A stretch of DNA of 64,000 nucleotides from positions 806,001 to 870,000 of the forward strand of contig NZ_JALKAC010000002.1 of the NCBI RefSeq assembly GCF_024171645.1, in the 5' to 3' direction. Of the stretch, positions 7,499 to 15,936 are shown piece after piece. The stretch is from Flavobacterium sp. HSC-32F16. GTDB taxonomy: Bacteria; Bacteroidota; Bacteroidia; Flavobacteriales; Flavobacteriaceae. How positions within the stretch are numbered: position 1 is the first letter of the stretch; the number at the start of each line of letters is the position of its first letter. Both the position numbers and the translations under genes were made by a program. The notes below the pieces were generated by a model, which made no database searches, was not told the origin of the DNA, and saw nothing but the letters and a program-made list of their open reading frames with translations.

Positions 7499-8845
7499 AT
7501 GAACTGGGAACAACTTTTATCATTAAAACGTCAAGGAGATACAATCAAAAGATTACGTGCAGAACAAGATGATACACGATTAGGTTTTGAGGTTGATTAT
7601 GACCGAATTATATTTTCGGCTGCATTTCGTTCTTTACAAGATAAAACCCAGGTAATTCCACTTTCAAAAACAGATTTCGTACATACCAGATTAACGCATA
7701 GTTTAGAAGTTTCGGTTGTAGGACGATCTTTAGGGCGTTTGGTTGGTAAAAAAATCATCGAAAAATATCCTTATTTAAAAGAAGTTCATGGATATCATAT
7801 GAATGATTTTGGCGCAATTGTAGCGGCTGCATCTTTGGCACACGACATTGGAAATCCGCCTTTTGGACATTCTGGCGAAAAAGCAATTGGAGAGTATTTC
7901 TCGAGCGGAAAAGGATTGAAATACAAAGATAAGCTTACAGCAAAACAATGGCAGGATTTAATTGATTTTGAAGGAAACGCCAATGGATTTTCAGTATTAA
8001 CGGCAAGCCGTCCGGGAATTGAAGGCGGACTTAGAATTTCGTATGCTACTTTAGGTGCTTTTATGAAATACCCAAAAGAAAGTCTCCCAAAAAAGCCAAC
8101 CAACAATATTGCAGATAAAAAATACGGTTTCTTCCAGACGGATAAAGCATTCTTTGAAGAAGTGGCCGATGATATGGGATTAATTGGTAATAAAGAAGAA
8201 GGAGATATTGGTTATGAAAGACATCCTTTGGCTTATTTAGTTGAAGCTGCAGATGATATTTGCTACACCATTATCGATTTTGAAGACGGAATAAATCTTG
8301 GTTTGGTTTCTGAAGATTATGCTTTAGAATATTTAATTAAATTGGTGAAAGACAATATTGGAATTGAGAAATACAATTTGCTGGAAACCAAAGAAGACCG
8401 AATTAGTTATTTGCGTGCCTTGGCAATTGGAGCTTTAATTAGTGATGCGGTAGAAGTTTTTATTGAAAATGAAGAAGCAATTCTAGCCGGAAATTTCCCT
8501 TTTGCTTTAACTGAAAAAAGTAAGTACAAAGCACAAATGGATGATATTATCAAACTGAGTGTAGAAAAAATCTATCAAAGCCGTGAAGTTATAGAAAAAG
8601 AAATTGTAGGATATCAAATCATTCAGACTTTGCTGGATAAGTTTATCACGGCATTCAATAACAAATACGAAGGAACAGCTTCAAATTACGATAAATTGAT
8701 TTTAAAAATGCTTCCGGAAAAACATCATTTAGAGAAAGGTAATTTATATGAACGTCTGCTTCATATTTGTCATTACGTTTCACTTTTAACTGATGGAAAT
8801 GCTTTAGAATTATACGAAATGATTCAGGGAAGAAAAAAGAATTAA
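7499..8845 (+). CDS. dgt: Deoxyguanosinetriphosphate triphosphohydrolase (dNTPase, HD domain)
   Basis: A 448-residue protein of normal Dgt length. It cleaves dGTP (and, in many relatives, other dNTPs) to the nucleoside and tripolyphosphate, adjusting nucleotide pools; some relatives also limit phage. The HD metal site is visible as THSLEVS at about residue 66 and LAHDIGNPPFGHSGE at about 113-127, with further conserved YLVEAADDICYTIIDFEDG at about 249-267. The N terminus (RLRAEQDDTRLGFEVDYDRIIFSAAFR) is the usual substrate-site region. It is a single gene ended by a strong two-way terminator. The cytoplasmic housekeeping assignment is firm; a defence role would be speculation. Confidence 0.95.
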   Translation: MNWEQLLSLKRQGDTIKRLRAEQDDTRLGFEVDYDRIIFSAAFRSLQDKTQVIPLSKTDFVHTRLTHSLEVSVVGRSLGRLVGKKIIEKYPYLKEVHGYHMNDFGAIVAAASLAHDIGNPPFGHSGEKAIGEYFSSGKGLKYKDKLTAKQWQDLIDFEGNANGFSVLTASRPGIEGGLRISYATLGAFMKYPKESLPKKPTNNIADKKYGFFQTDKAFFEEVADDMGLIGNKEEGDIGYERHPLAYLVEAADDICYTIIDFEDGINLGLVSEDYALEYLIKLVKDNIGIEKYNLLETKEDRISYLRALAIGALISDAVEVFIENEEAILAGNFPFALTEKSKYKAQMDDIIKLSVEKIYQSREVIEKEIVGYQIIQTLLDKFITAFNNKYEGTASNYDKLILKMLPEKHHLEKGNLYERLLHICHYVSLLTDGNALELYEMIQGRKKN

Positions 8846-8853
8846 TATTCTCC

Positions 8854-8905
8854 TTATAAATAAACAGCCGATAAGATAAATTTCTTATCGGCTGTTTATT
8901 TATAA
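8854..8905. terminator. Two-way terminator between dgt and the DUF3078 gene
   Basis: A perfect 22-base stem (8854-8875 with 8884-8905) around an 8-base loop, flanked by A/T runs on both sides, exactly between two convergent genes. Confidence 0.92.
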
Positions 8906-8920
8906 AGCAAGAGTTATTTA

Positions 8921-9922
8921 TTATTGAAAAGCATAAACTAAACCAACTCCTAAAACTTGTCTTAACTGCATTCTTGGTCCGTCATTAACCTGAGATGTTG
9001 ATCCTGTTGCAGGGTCAACTACATCTTTTTTAGTTTTAATGTCATCATCATATACTAAATGAATACCAATATTGGCTTTTACATATGCATTAACAACAAG
9101 ATCTAAACGAGTATCATAATCGATATCTACGTTACCAAATTTATTTAAATAATCAGTATATAAAGTTAATCGGTTTTCGTAAAAAACATTTTTGTAGATT
9201 TCATTTTTCATATACCCCGTTAACAGAATACCAAATTCCGCCTTTACTTTCTGTCCTTCTTCAATCAATATTTTAGTATTAGGATCTAAAGGATCTGTAG
9301 CATAAACAGCTTTTTTAACCCCAAAAGATCCTTGATTTGCTAAAGTTTGATCTAAAACCAACGTAGTCTTTAATGTGATAGGCGAGAAGTAAAAAGTTCT
9401 GTTTTTCTTTTTGTTAGAATTTTCAGCTCCGGCTCCTAAAAACACATACGCAGGAGCAAAAGGTTTAGATATCGCAATATCTCGGTTTGGATAATTGTAA
9501 CCGTCAGTAAATTGTGTGTTGAAGTTAAATTTAGCCGAATAGTACCAGTTTGAAAGAGTATCTTTTCTAAAACCGTAAGTTGAATTGACTAAAAGTGCAT
9601 CATCTGTTTTTCTAAGTTCTGTACCATCTTGTTTATTCAAACCATATTTTACAATCATCTCGTTGAACCATTTATGATTTCCCTTTATATAAGTTCGTCC
9701 AAATTCACCTTTAAATAAACCTGAAATAGAACTTGTACCCCCGGCACTCCAGTTCACAAATGCGATTTCGGAAATATCAAAACCCAGTTGATTTTTTTTA
9801 GTCCAGTTAGAAGGAAGTTTAGGTACTTGATTAGGATCTAGTGTTGTTTGTATAATTTGTGCAAAATTCTTTGACGTACACAAAAGCAACAAAAGCAAGA
9901 AGGTGAAACGTAATAGATTCAT
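8921..9922 (-). CDS. DUF3078 family secreted/outer-membrane protein
   Basis: A 333-residue protein with a signal peptide ending around NFAQ at residue 22. The body looks like a Bacteroidota DUF3078 protein: GFDISEIAFVNWSAGGTSSISGL, repeated amphipathic strands, an N-terminal WxxKNQLGFDISE region and a C-terminal VLGVGLVYAFQ strand ending in an aromatic-Gln pair. This points to an outer-membrane barrel-like protein of unknown role. It starts 33 bases after dxs on the same strand and may be cotranscribed. Function unknown; the family call rests on the motif pattern. Confidence 0.75.
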   Translation of the reverse strand: MNLLRFTFLLLLLLCTSKNFAQIIQTTLDPNQVPKLPSNWTKKNQLGFDISEIAFVNWSAGGTSSISGLFKGEFGRTYIKGNHKWFNEMIVKYGLNKQDGTELRKTDDALLVNSTYGFRKDTLSNWYYSAKFNFNTQFTDGYNYPNRDIAISKPFAPAYVFLGAGAENSNKKKNRTFYFSPITLKTTLVLDQTLANQGSFGVKKAVYATDPLDPNTKILIEEGQKVKAEFGILLTGYMKNEIYKNVFYENRLTLYTDYLNKFGNVDIDYDTRLDLVVNAYVKANIGIHLVYDDDIKTKKDVVDPATGSTSQVNDGPRMQLRQVLGVGLVYAFQ

Positions 9923-9955
9923 TGATTTTAGTTTTTTTTAGGTGCCGCAAAATAA

Positions 9956-11743
9956 TTATTTTGTGCCGTTAGAAAAAAGATTTATTAAACTTTTAACGTC
10001 AATTTTGCACAATTGTTGTAGTTGCAGTACGGTTCCGTGCTCAATAAACACATCAGGAATACCTAAAATGTTGATATTATTTTTGAAATTATTCGCAGCG
10101 GCAAACTCTAAAACAGTGCTTCCAAAACCACCATTTTTTACACCATCTTCTATTGTAATTATGTTCTCAAAAACAGAGAAGATAGTGTTTAATAAATTGG
10201 TATCTAGTGGTTTAATGAATGGAAAGTCATAATGGGCAATAGAATCTGGATTGGAGCATTCTGCTAAAGCCTGGATGACATTGTTTCCAATTGTTCCGGT
10301 AGATAAAACAGCCGTTGTTGTACCGCTTTTTAGACACTTTCCTTCGCCAATTTTAACTTTTTTATAATGTCCGAAATTTTCTACTTCCCAATTTGGCACT
10401 ACACCGCGCCCTCTTGGATATCGAATTGCGATAGGATTATTCAGACCTAATTGAGCAGTGTATAAAATATTTTGGAGTGCAATTTCATTAATCGGCGCAT
10501 AAATAATCATGTTTGGAATCGAACGCAGATACGAAATGTCAAAAACACCGTGATGCGTTGCACCGTCTTCGCCCACTAAACCAGCTCTGTCTAAACAAAA
10601 AATGACTGGTAAATTCTGCAGTGCCACATCATGAATAACCTGATCGTAAGCACGCTGTAAAAAAGTAGAATAAATATTGCAAAATACCACCATTCCCTGA
10701 GTTGCCATTCCGGCAGCAAGTGTAACGGCATGTTGTTCAGCGATTCCTACATCAAAAGCACGATCCGGGAATTCATCCATCATAAATTTTAATGAACTTC
10801 CAGATGGCATTGCGGGTGTAATTCCGATTATTTTTTCGTTTTTTCTGGCTAAATCTAAAATGGTTAAGCCAAAAACATCCTGATATTTGGGAGGAAGATT
10901 TTCTTCAGATTTTAAATGAATTTCTCCGGTTGAAGCGTCAAATTTTCCAGGTGCATGATATTTTACCTGATTTTCTTCAGCCTGTTGCAGGCCTTTTCCT
11001 TTGGTAGTTACAATATGCAGAAATTTTGGACCTTTTATATTTTTTAATCGGTTTAATTCTTTGATTAAAGTTGGAAAATCATGTCCGTCGATTGGTCCTG
11101 AATAATCAAAATTCAGAGACTTTATAATGTTATTCTGCTTCGGGTTTTTTCCGTTTTTAACCGCTGTTAGGTATTTTTTTAATGCACCAACACTTGGATC
11201 AATTCCAATAGCGTTATCATTTAAAATAACTAAAATATTAGCATCGGTAACTCCGGCGTGGTTTAAACCTTCAAAAGCCATTCCGCTTGCAATAGAAGCA
11301 TCGCCAATTACGGCTATATGTTGTTTGTCTAAATCGCCTTTTAGTTTAGAAGCAATCGCCATTCCGAGTACCGCAGAAATAGAAGTAGAAGAGTGCCCCA
11401 CACCAAAAGTATCATACACACTTTCGGTTCTTTTCGGGAAACCGGAAATTCCTTCAATTTGTCTGTTCGTATGAAAAATTTCCCTTCTTTCAGTTAAGAT
11501 TTTATGACCGTAAGCCTGATGTCCAACATCCCAAACCAATAAATCTTTGGGAGTATTAAAAACATAATGCAGTGCAATTGTCAATTCAATTACACCCAGA
11601 CTTGCGCCCAAATGTCCTTCTTTAACCGAAACAACATCAATAATAAACTGACGCAGTTCCTGAGCAACCTGAGTAAGCTGTTGTTCTTTTAGGAGGCGTA
11701 AATCAGAAGGATTGTATATGTTTGAAAGTAAATTGCTTTTCAT
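9956..11743 (-). CDS. dxs: 1-deoxy-D-xylulose-5-phosphate synthase
   Basis: A 595-residue thiamine-diphosphate enzyme that joins pyruvate and glyceraldehyde 3-phosphate, the first step of the MEP isoprenoid pathway. The thiamine-binding motif GDASIASGMAFEGLNHAG...NDN lies at about residues 144-175, the central transketolase domain carries AEQHAVTLAAGMA, and the C-terminal domain YPRGRGVVPNWE. The catalytic GHQAYGHK and the SGFPKR loop are intact. At 595 residues it is slightly shorter than the usual 620-640 but complete at both ends. It begins 43 bases after the last gene of the TonB_C array and precedes a DUF3078 gene by 33 bases, so read-through from the array is possible. Confidence 0.94.
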   Translation of the reverse strand: MKSNLLSNIYNPSDLRLLKEQQLTQVAQELRQFIIDVVSVKEGHLGASLGVIELTIALHYVFNTPKDLLVWDVGHQAYGHKILTERREIFHTNRQIEGISGFPKRTESVYDTFGVGHSSTSISAVLGMAIASKLKGDLDKQHIAVIGDASIASGMAFEGLNHAGVTDANILVILNDNAIGIDPSVGALKKYLTAVKNGKNPKQNNIIKSLNFDYSGPIDGHDFPTLIKELNRLKNIKGPKFLHIVTTKGKGLQQAEENQVKYHAPGKFDASTGEIHLKSEENLPPKYQDVFGLTILDLARKNEKIIGITPAMPSGSSLKFMMDEFPDRAFDVGIAEQHAVTLAAGMATQGMVVFCNIYSTFLQRAYDQVIHDVALQNLPVIFCLDRAGLVGEDGATHHGVFDISYLRSIPNMIIYAPINEIALQNILYTAQLGLNNPIAIRYPRGRGVVPNWEVENFGHYKKVKIGEGKCLKSGTTTAVLSTGTIGNNVIQALAECSNPDSIAHYDFPFIKPLDTNLLNTIFSVFENIITIEDGVKNGGFGSTVLEFAAANNFKNNINILGIPDVFIEHGTVLQLQQLCKIDVKSLINLFSNGTK

Positions 11744-11786
11744 TGTAAGGTAAAAAGCAAATTTACGGTTTTAAATTTAATTTTTA

Positions 11787-12425
11787 TTACTGCGTATTAT
11801 GCAGGAAAATAGGCAGGGAATACTGCATCCTTATTTTTTTTCCGTTTGATTCGCCTGGCTGCCATTTCGGACATGAATTTAAAACTCTGATAATTTCTTT
11901 TTCCAGAGGCTCTTCTATCGCGGGAGAACATTCAAGAAACGATACAGAACCGTTTTTTTCTACTGCAAATGCCAATTTTAAATTGAGTTTCCAATAATTA
12001 ACGCTTTCAGGTTTTTTAAACTCTTTCCCGAAAAAAGTATAGAATTGGTCAATACCGCCGGGAAATTCTGCATTAATTTGAGTTGGAGCATTTAAGGCAG
12101 TTTCCTTAATTTCTTTTTTTGAAGAAGCGTTTGTTTTCTCTGTTTTTGTCGATAATAATGTATTTGATTTTAGCTCGTTGTTTTCATTTGTTTTTGAAAA
12201 TTTAGCAACATCAACTTTTTGTGAAGATACTGGAGGTGTTACAATTTTTACGGAACTATCTTTATTCTCTTGGGTTTCGTCTACAACAACTGACTTTATA
12301 ACAACAGGATTTGAAACAGCTTGTGTGTCTTCAATTTTTTGTTCTTTTTCATCTTTGTTTTGACAACTGAACAAAGTTGTTCCCAAAGAAACAGACAATA
12401 CAATTAAAAAGATTTTATTGTTCAT
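11787..12425 (-). CDS. TonB_C-domain lipoprotein (array member 5, without the cysteine domain)
   Basis: A 212-residue protein. It starts directly with a lipoprotein signal peptide (LGTTLFSCQNKDEK, lipobox Cys at about residue 21) that corresponds to the internal membrane segment of the longer paralogs upstream; the N-terminal cysteine domain is gone. A Ser/Thr/Lys-rich linker (about 25-115) leads into a TonB_C-like domain (FPGGIDQFYTFFGKEF, FAVEKNGSVSFLECSP, RVLNSCPKWQPGESNGKK, about 118-212). Its ATG overlaps the stop of the pseudogene upstream (ATGA), showing that the two were once translationally coupled. TonB_C domains usually bind the TonB box of outer-membrane receptors; whether this family does is unknown. 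Confidence 0.78.
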   Translation of the reverse strand: MNNKIFLIVLSVSLGTTLFSCQNKDEKEQKIEDTQAVSNPVVIKSVVVDETQENKDSSVKIVTPPVSSQKVDVAKFSKTNENNELKSNTLLSTKTEKTNASSKKEIKETALNAPTQINAEFPGGIDQFYTFFGKEFKKPESVNYWKLNLKLAFAVEKNGSVSFLECSPAIEEPLEKEIIRVLNSCPKWQPGESNGKKIRMQYSLPIFLHNTQ

Positions 12426-12858
12426 TTAATTTTAATCGGCAAAAGATAAGTTGACCTAACAACTTGGTTTTTTAGTTTTCCAGAAATCCAATTTGGAGCT
12501 GTTTTTAAAACTCTAATGGCTTCTTACCCTATTTCTTCAGGCGTATTTTTTACGATATTGTAATTACTCAGACTGCCATCTTTTTCGATAACAAATATAA
12601 TAAAACATCTGCCTTTAAAGCCTTCTTCTGTTTTTGGAACAGTGTAATTGTTTCTAATTTCTAATTTTTAAACCTTCCGCAAATTCCCTTATTTTGATTT
12701 TGAATAAAAAAATGCTGTATTTCATCAGGAAGCATCGAAGTAAAATCAACAACAGTTTTAGAACAAATTATACAGAAACGGCCATTTTCAGTTGGCACCA
12801 TCTGATTCTAGTCTTCATTACAGGGTTTCGGTATTGTTATTTTAAAATTTTGTTCCAT
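12422..12858 (-). pseudogene. Broken TonB_C-array paralog (array member 4)
   Basis: Read from the ATG at 12858, the start is that of the full-length paralogs (FKITIPKPC, then NGRFCIICSKTVVDFTSM, then GICGRFKN). A TAG replaces the conserved Trp codon at position 17, a second TAG follows GRFKN, and the membrane segment and linker are deleted. Homology resumes in another frame as a TonB_C domain (FVIEKDGSLSNYNI, RVLKTAPNWISGKL, STYLLPIKIK) with one more stop inside, and ends in a TGA that overlaps the next gene's ATG. Two or more stops, a deletion and a frameshift make it a clear pseudogene. Confidence 0.9.
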
Positions 12859-12872
12859 TGTTTTGAAATCTA

Positions 12873-13790
12873 TTATATTTCGTTTGGATTTTGTATTTCC
12901 TGAATTTCAAAAGAAGTTATTTTTGAGAATTTTCTTTTTCTTCTTTTCTCGTTAAGACTATCTTTTTGTATGGTAACCGATAATTTATAGTAAGCAGTGA
13001 TTTTTTCTCCATCAATATCAGCAGGAACCCATTTTGGAGAATTTTCTAATACACGAGTTAATTCATCTCCGGTTTCATTTCCAATATCACTTAAAATTTT
13101 AATATTTTCAAAAGTGCCATCTTTTTCAATTGAAAAGCTGGCTAAAATTTCTCCCGTAGTTTTCCTTGCTTTTCTAGGCATTACAAATTCATCTTTAATA
13201 CAGTTATAAAAATCCAAAACTCCATCAGCAGGGTGAGCGAGGCTTTTTGGAGGTAATTCATAAACTCCAATTCCTCCTGCAGTGTAATTTATTGGATTTT
13301 CTACATAGTTCCCGCTAATCGGGTCAGGTTCCCCATATATCGTTTCCTCATATTTGGGATAAATTGGTTTTTTATCTGTATTTGTCTTAAAAGTATCTTT
13401 ATTAACCGCCATTTTTATAGAGTCATGCACAACTTCTATTTTGTCAATCTTTGTCTTGTTTCCATCTTTATCCTGACAGCTAAATAAAGTCGTACCCATT
13501 ACAATGAATAATGCTAACAAAAATATTTTATGATATTGATTTTGAGTATATAAAATATGACCCGGAATTTGGATAATCAGAGAATCTAACTGCTCATTTT
13601 TAAATCTTCCACAAATATTTTTATCCTGATTTTTACCAAAAAAATGTTGTATTTCATCGTTTGACATTATCGAAAAATCGATAACGGTTTTAGAGCAGCT
13701 CATACAAAAACGACCATTTTTATTAGGAGTCATTTTATCCCAGTCTTCTTGACAGGGAGTAGAAATCGTTATTTTAAATTTTTGGTTCAT
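12873..13790 (-). CDS. Cys-rich N-domain / membrane anchor / TonB_C protein (array member 3)
   Basis: A 305-residue protein in three parts. Residues 1-65 form a small domain with four conserved cysteines (C13, then FCMSC at C29 and C32, then CGRF at C60) that could bind a metal or cluster. Residues 89-105 are a hydrophobic segment ending in LFSC, which resembles a lipobox but sits too deep for a normal signal peptide, so it is more likely a membrane anchor. Residues about 195-280 form a TonB_C-like domain (SFSIEKDGTFENIKIL, SPKWVPADIDGEK) followed by a basic tail (EKRRKRKFSK). The topology suggested is cytoplasmic cysteine domain, one membrane pass, periplasmic TonB_C. No partner ExbB/ExbD genes are nearby. 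Function unknown. Confidence 0.8.
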   Translation of the reverse strand: MNQKFKITISTPCQEDWDKMTPNKNGRFCMSCSKTVIDFSIMSNDEIQHFFGKNQDKNICGRFKNEQLDSLIIQIPGHILYTQNQYHKIFLLALFIVMGTTLFSCQDKDGNKTKIDKIEVVHDSIKMAVNKDTFKTNTDKKPIYPKYEETIYGEPDPISGNYVENPINYTAGGIGVYELPPKSLAHPADGVLDFYNCIKDEFVMPRKARKTTGEILASFSIEKDGTFENIKILSDIGNETGDELTRVLENSPKWVPADIDGEKITAYYKLSVTIQKDSLNEKRRKRKFSKITSFEIQEIQNPNEI

Positions 13791-13804
13791 TGCTTGTAAA
13801 TCTA

Positions 13805-14740
13805 CTACTTTATTTCATCTAATTTTTCTACTTCATGGACTTCGACAGATGTAATTTTTGAAAATTTTCGTTTTCTTCTTTTATCATTAAGACTGTCTTT
13901 TTGCATCGTAATTAATAAATTGTAATAGTTTGTTGTTTTTTTGCCATTTTCTTCTCCGGGCATCCATTTAGGTGTAGTTTTTAAAACTTTTACAAGCTCT
14001 TCTCCAGTTCCATCTCCAATATCATCGATGATTTTTATATTATTCAGGGATCCATCTTTTTCAATCGAAAAAGATGCTTCAATTGTGCCAATACTTTTTT
14101 TTGCTTTTGCAGGTGTCTGAAATCTATTTTGTATAGCCTCATAAAATTTTTGAATTCCACCCGGATAACTTGGAACAAAACTAAGCAAACCTGCTCCGCC
14201 TAATATGTAGATATCTTCATTATAATTATTTTCTATAACCTGTATTCCGGCGGGTTCAGGAAGATCTAATGTTATTTGAGCAAATGGTTTGTTTTTTTGG
14301 GGTTGAAGAGGTTTTTTATTCAAACTATCCTTTAGCAATACGTTTTTAACAATAGTTTTTTGTTTTATAGAATCTTCAATAATTTCAACTTGATCAATTT
14401 TTTGTTTATTTCCATTTTTATCCTGACAGCTAAATAAAGTTGTTCCCATTGCAATAAATAAAGCCAGTAAAAACATTCTATGATAACTTGTCTGCGAATA
14501 AATAATGCGACTTGGAATTTGAATTGTTATCGTATTTAACTGCGATTTTTTAAATCTGCCGCAAATTTTATTATTTTGGTTTTGAATAAAAAAATACTGA
14601 ATTTCATCAGGAAGCATTGATGTAAAATCAACAACGGTTTTAGAACAGCTTATACAGAAACGACCTCTTTCATCAGGTATCATTTTGTTCCAGTCTTCAT
14701 GGCAGGGTTCAGGAATCGTTATTTTGTATTTTCTTTCCAT
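13805..14740 (-). CDS. Cys-rich N-domain / membrane anchor / TonB_C protein (array member 2)
   Basis: A 311-residue paralog of the neighbouring genes with the same layout: cysteine domain (EPCHEDWNKM, GRFCISCSKTVVDFTSM, KICGRFKKSQ), membrane segment FLLALFIAMGTTLFSCQ at about 90-106, a variable linker, and a TonB_C-like domain (SFSIEKDGSLNNIKII, TTPKWMPGEENGKK) with basic tail DKRRKRKFSKITSVE. Its first base is shared with the last base of the preceding gene's stop codon (TAATG), so the array is read as one operon. The conserved cysteine and TonB_C domains contrast with the diverged linker, which suggests that both ends are under selection. Confidence 0.8.
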   Translation of the reverse strand: MERKYKITIPEPCHEDWNKMIPDERGRFCISCSKTVVDFTSMLPDEIQYFFIQNQNNKICGRFKKSQLNTITIQIPSRIIYSQTSYHRMFLLALFIAMGTTLFSCQDKNGNKQKIDQVEIIEDSIKQKTIVKNVLLKDSLNKKPLQPQKNKPFAQITLDLPEPAGIQVIENNYNEDIYILGGAGLLSFVPSYPGGIQKFYEAIQNRFQTPAKAKKSIGTIEASFSIEKDGSLNNIKIIDDIGDGTGEELVKVLKTTPKWMPGEENGKKTTNYYNLLITMQKDSLNDKRRKRKFSKITSVEVHEVEKLDEIK

Positions 14741-15291
14741 TATTTAATTGTAATCGGTAAAATATAAGAAGTGCGTACAATTTTACCATTAAGTTTTCCG
14801 GGAATCCATTTTGGGCTCTTTTTTAATACTCTAACTGCTTCCATTCCAGTGCCAAATCCAAAATCTCGTTTTATTTTGAAAGTACTCAGACTGCCGTCTT
14901 TTTCTATAATAAATGAGATCTTAACTTTTCCTGCATATTCTTCTGCTCCATCTGGAACGACATAATTACTGTAAATAAAGTTATAGAGATTTTTCAGTCC
15001 ATCTTCTGGAGCAGGCATAATGTCTAAACTTGCGGGTTCAAAAACAGCATCATAATCAATAGGTTTTTTAGTTTTAGGTTCGTCAATAACCTCTATTTTG
15101 TCAATCTTTGTTTTCTTTTCATCTTTATTCTGACAGCTGTACAAAGTAATTCCCATTGCGATAAACCATACCAGTGAAAAAATTTTATAATATTGGTTTT
15201 GAATAAAAAAAGGCTGAATTTCATCAGGTATTATTTTGTTCCATTCTTTATGGCAGGGTTTAGTAATACTGATTTTATAATTTCTTTCCAT
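14740..15291 (-). CDS. Internally deleted TonB_C-array paralog (array member 1)
   Basis: About 183 residues when started at the ATG at 15291, which matches the paralog start MERNYKI; an in-frame TTG two codons upstream is less likely. Relative to the full-length paralogs, two blocks are missing in frame: the core of the cysteine domain (from one PDE to the next PDE) and the stretch between two QNQ segments. Both deletions join short direct repeats. What remains is a short N terminus with a single Cys, the membrane segment, and an intact TonB_C domain (ISFIIEKDGSLSTFKI, KSPKWIPGKLNGK, YILPITIK). It heads the array, divergent from tadA. It is probably still translated. Confidence 0.75.
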   Translation of the reverse strand: MERNYKISITKPCHKEWNKIIPDEIQPFFIQNQYYKIFSLVWFIAMGITLYSCQNKDEKKTKIDKIEVIDEPKTKKPIDYDAVFEPASLDIMPAPEDGLKNLYNFIYSNYVVPDGAEEYAGKVKISFIIEKDGSLSTFKIKRDFGFGTGMEAVRVLKKSPKWIPGKLNGKIVRTSYILPITIK

Positions 15292-15470
15292 GTTCAAATA
15301 TCTAAATTTAAATGTAAGAAAAAAAGTATTGCAAATTTTTATTTTAGGTCATTTATGGATCTTCTAAAGAAAAAATAATGTAGAAATTATTCTTAGTAAT
15401 TTCTTCAAAAAAGCCCTTTTATAAAGCAATTAATTTTAATGATGTTTAAAAAGAAATCATTTCAAAATCT

Positions 15471-15478
15471 TATTTTTG
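15471..15478 (+). promoter_or_regulatory. -7 promoter box of tadA
   Basis: TATTTTTG, 6 bases before the ATG at 15484. It lies inside the longer apparent frame from 15439, which is why the downstream ATG is chosen. Confidence 0.55.
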
Positions 15479-15483
15479 CAACT

Positions 15484-15927
15484 ATGATAAATCCTTTCAC
15501 CGACGAATATTTCATGAAAAAAGCTCTACAGGAAGCTGAAATGGCCTATGAAAAAGGCGAAATACCTGTTGGTGCTGTAATTGTCGTGGCTGATAAAGTA
15601 ATTGCAAGAAGTCATAATTTGACAGAATTACTAAATGACGTTACAGCTCATGCAGAAATGCAGTCGATAACCGCAGCGGCAAATTTTCTGGGTGGCAAAT
15701 ATTTAAAAGATTGTACGCTTTATGTCACATTAGAGCCTTGCCAAATGTGTGCCGGCGCTTTATATTGGAGTCAGATTTCTAAAATTGTTTTCGGTGCACG
15801 CGATGAACAACGCGGATTTCTAAATATGGGAACAAAACTGCATCCTAAAACGACTGTTGTTTCGGGTGTAATGGCCAATGAAGCGGCAGATCTTATGAAA
15901 CGTTTTTTTCTTGAAAGACGTAAATAG
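15484..15927 (+). CDS. tadA: tRNA-specific adenosine deaminase
   Basis: About 147 residues when started at the ATG at 15484 (MINPFTDEYFMKKALQEA), the usual start of the family; the frame extends to 15439 but that part runs over the promoter. TadA converts adenosine 34 to inosine in the anticodon of tRNA-Arg(ACG). The zinc/proton-shuttle motif TAHAEMQ and the PCQMC motif are intact, and the C-terminal helix AADLMKRFFLERRK is typical. The protein is cytoplasmic and essential in most bacteria. An SMI1/KNR4-like gene follows after 9 bases on the same strand. Confidence 0.94.
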   Translation: MINPFTDEYFMKKALQEAEMAYEKGEIPVGAVIVVADKVIARSHNLTELLNDVTAHAEMQSITAAANFLGGKYLKDCTLYVTLEPCQMCAGALYWSQISKIVFGARDEQRGFLNMGTKLHPKTTVVSGVMANEAADLMKRFFLERRK

Positions 15928-15936
15928 TACTAAAGC

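Noticed and set aside
7499..8845. Dgt as an anti-phage dNTPase defence system
   Set aside because: The gene looks like an ordinary housekeeping dNTPase and has no defence neighbours.
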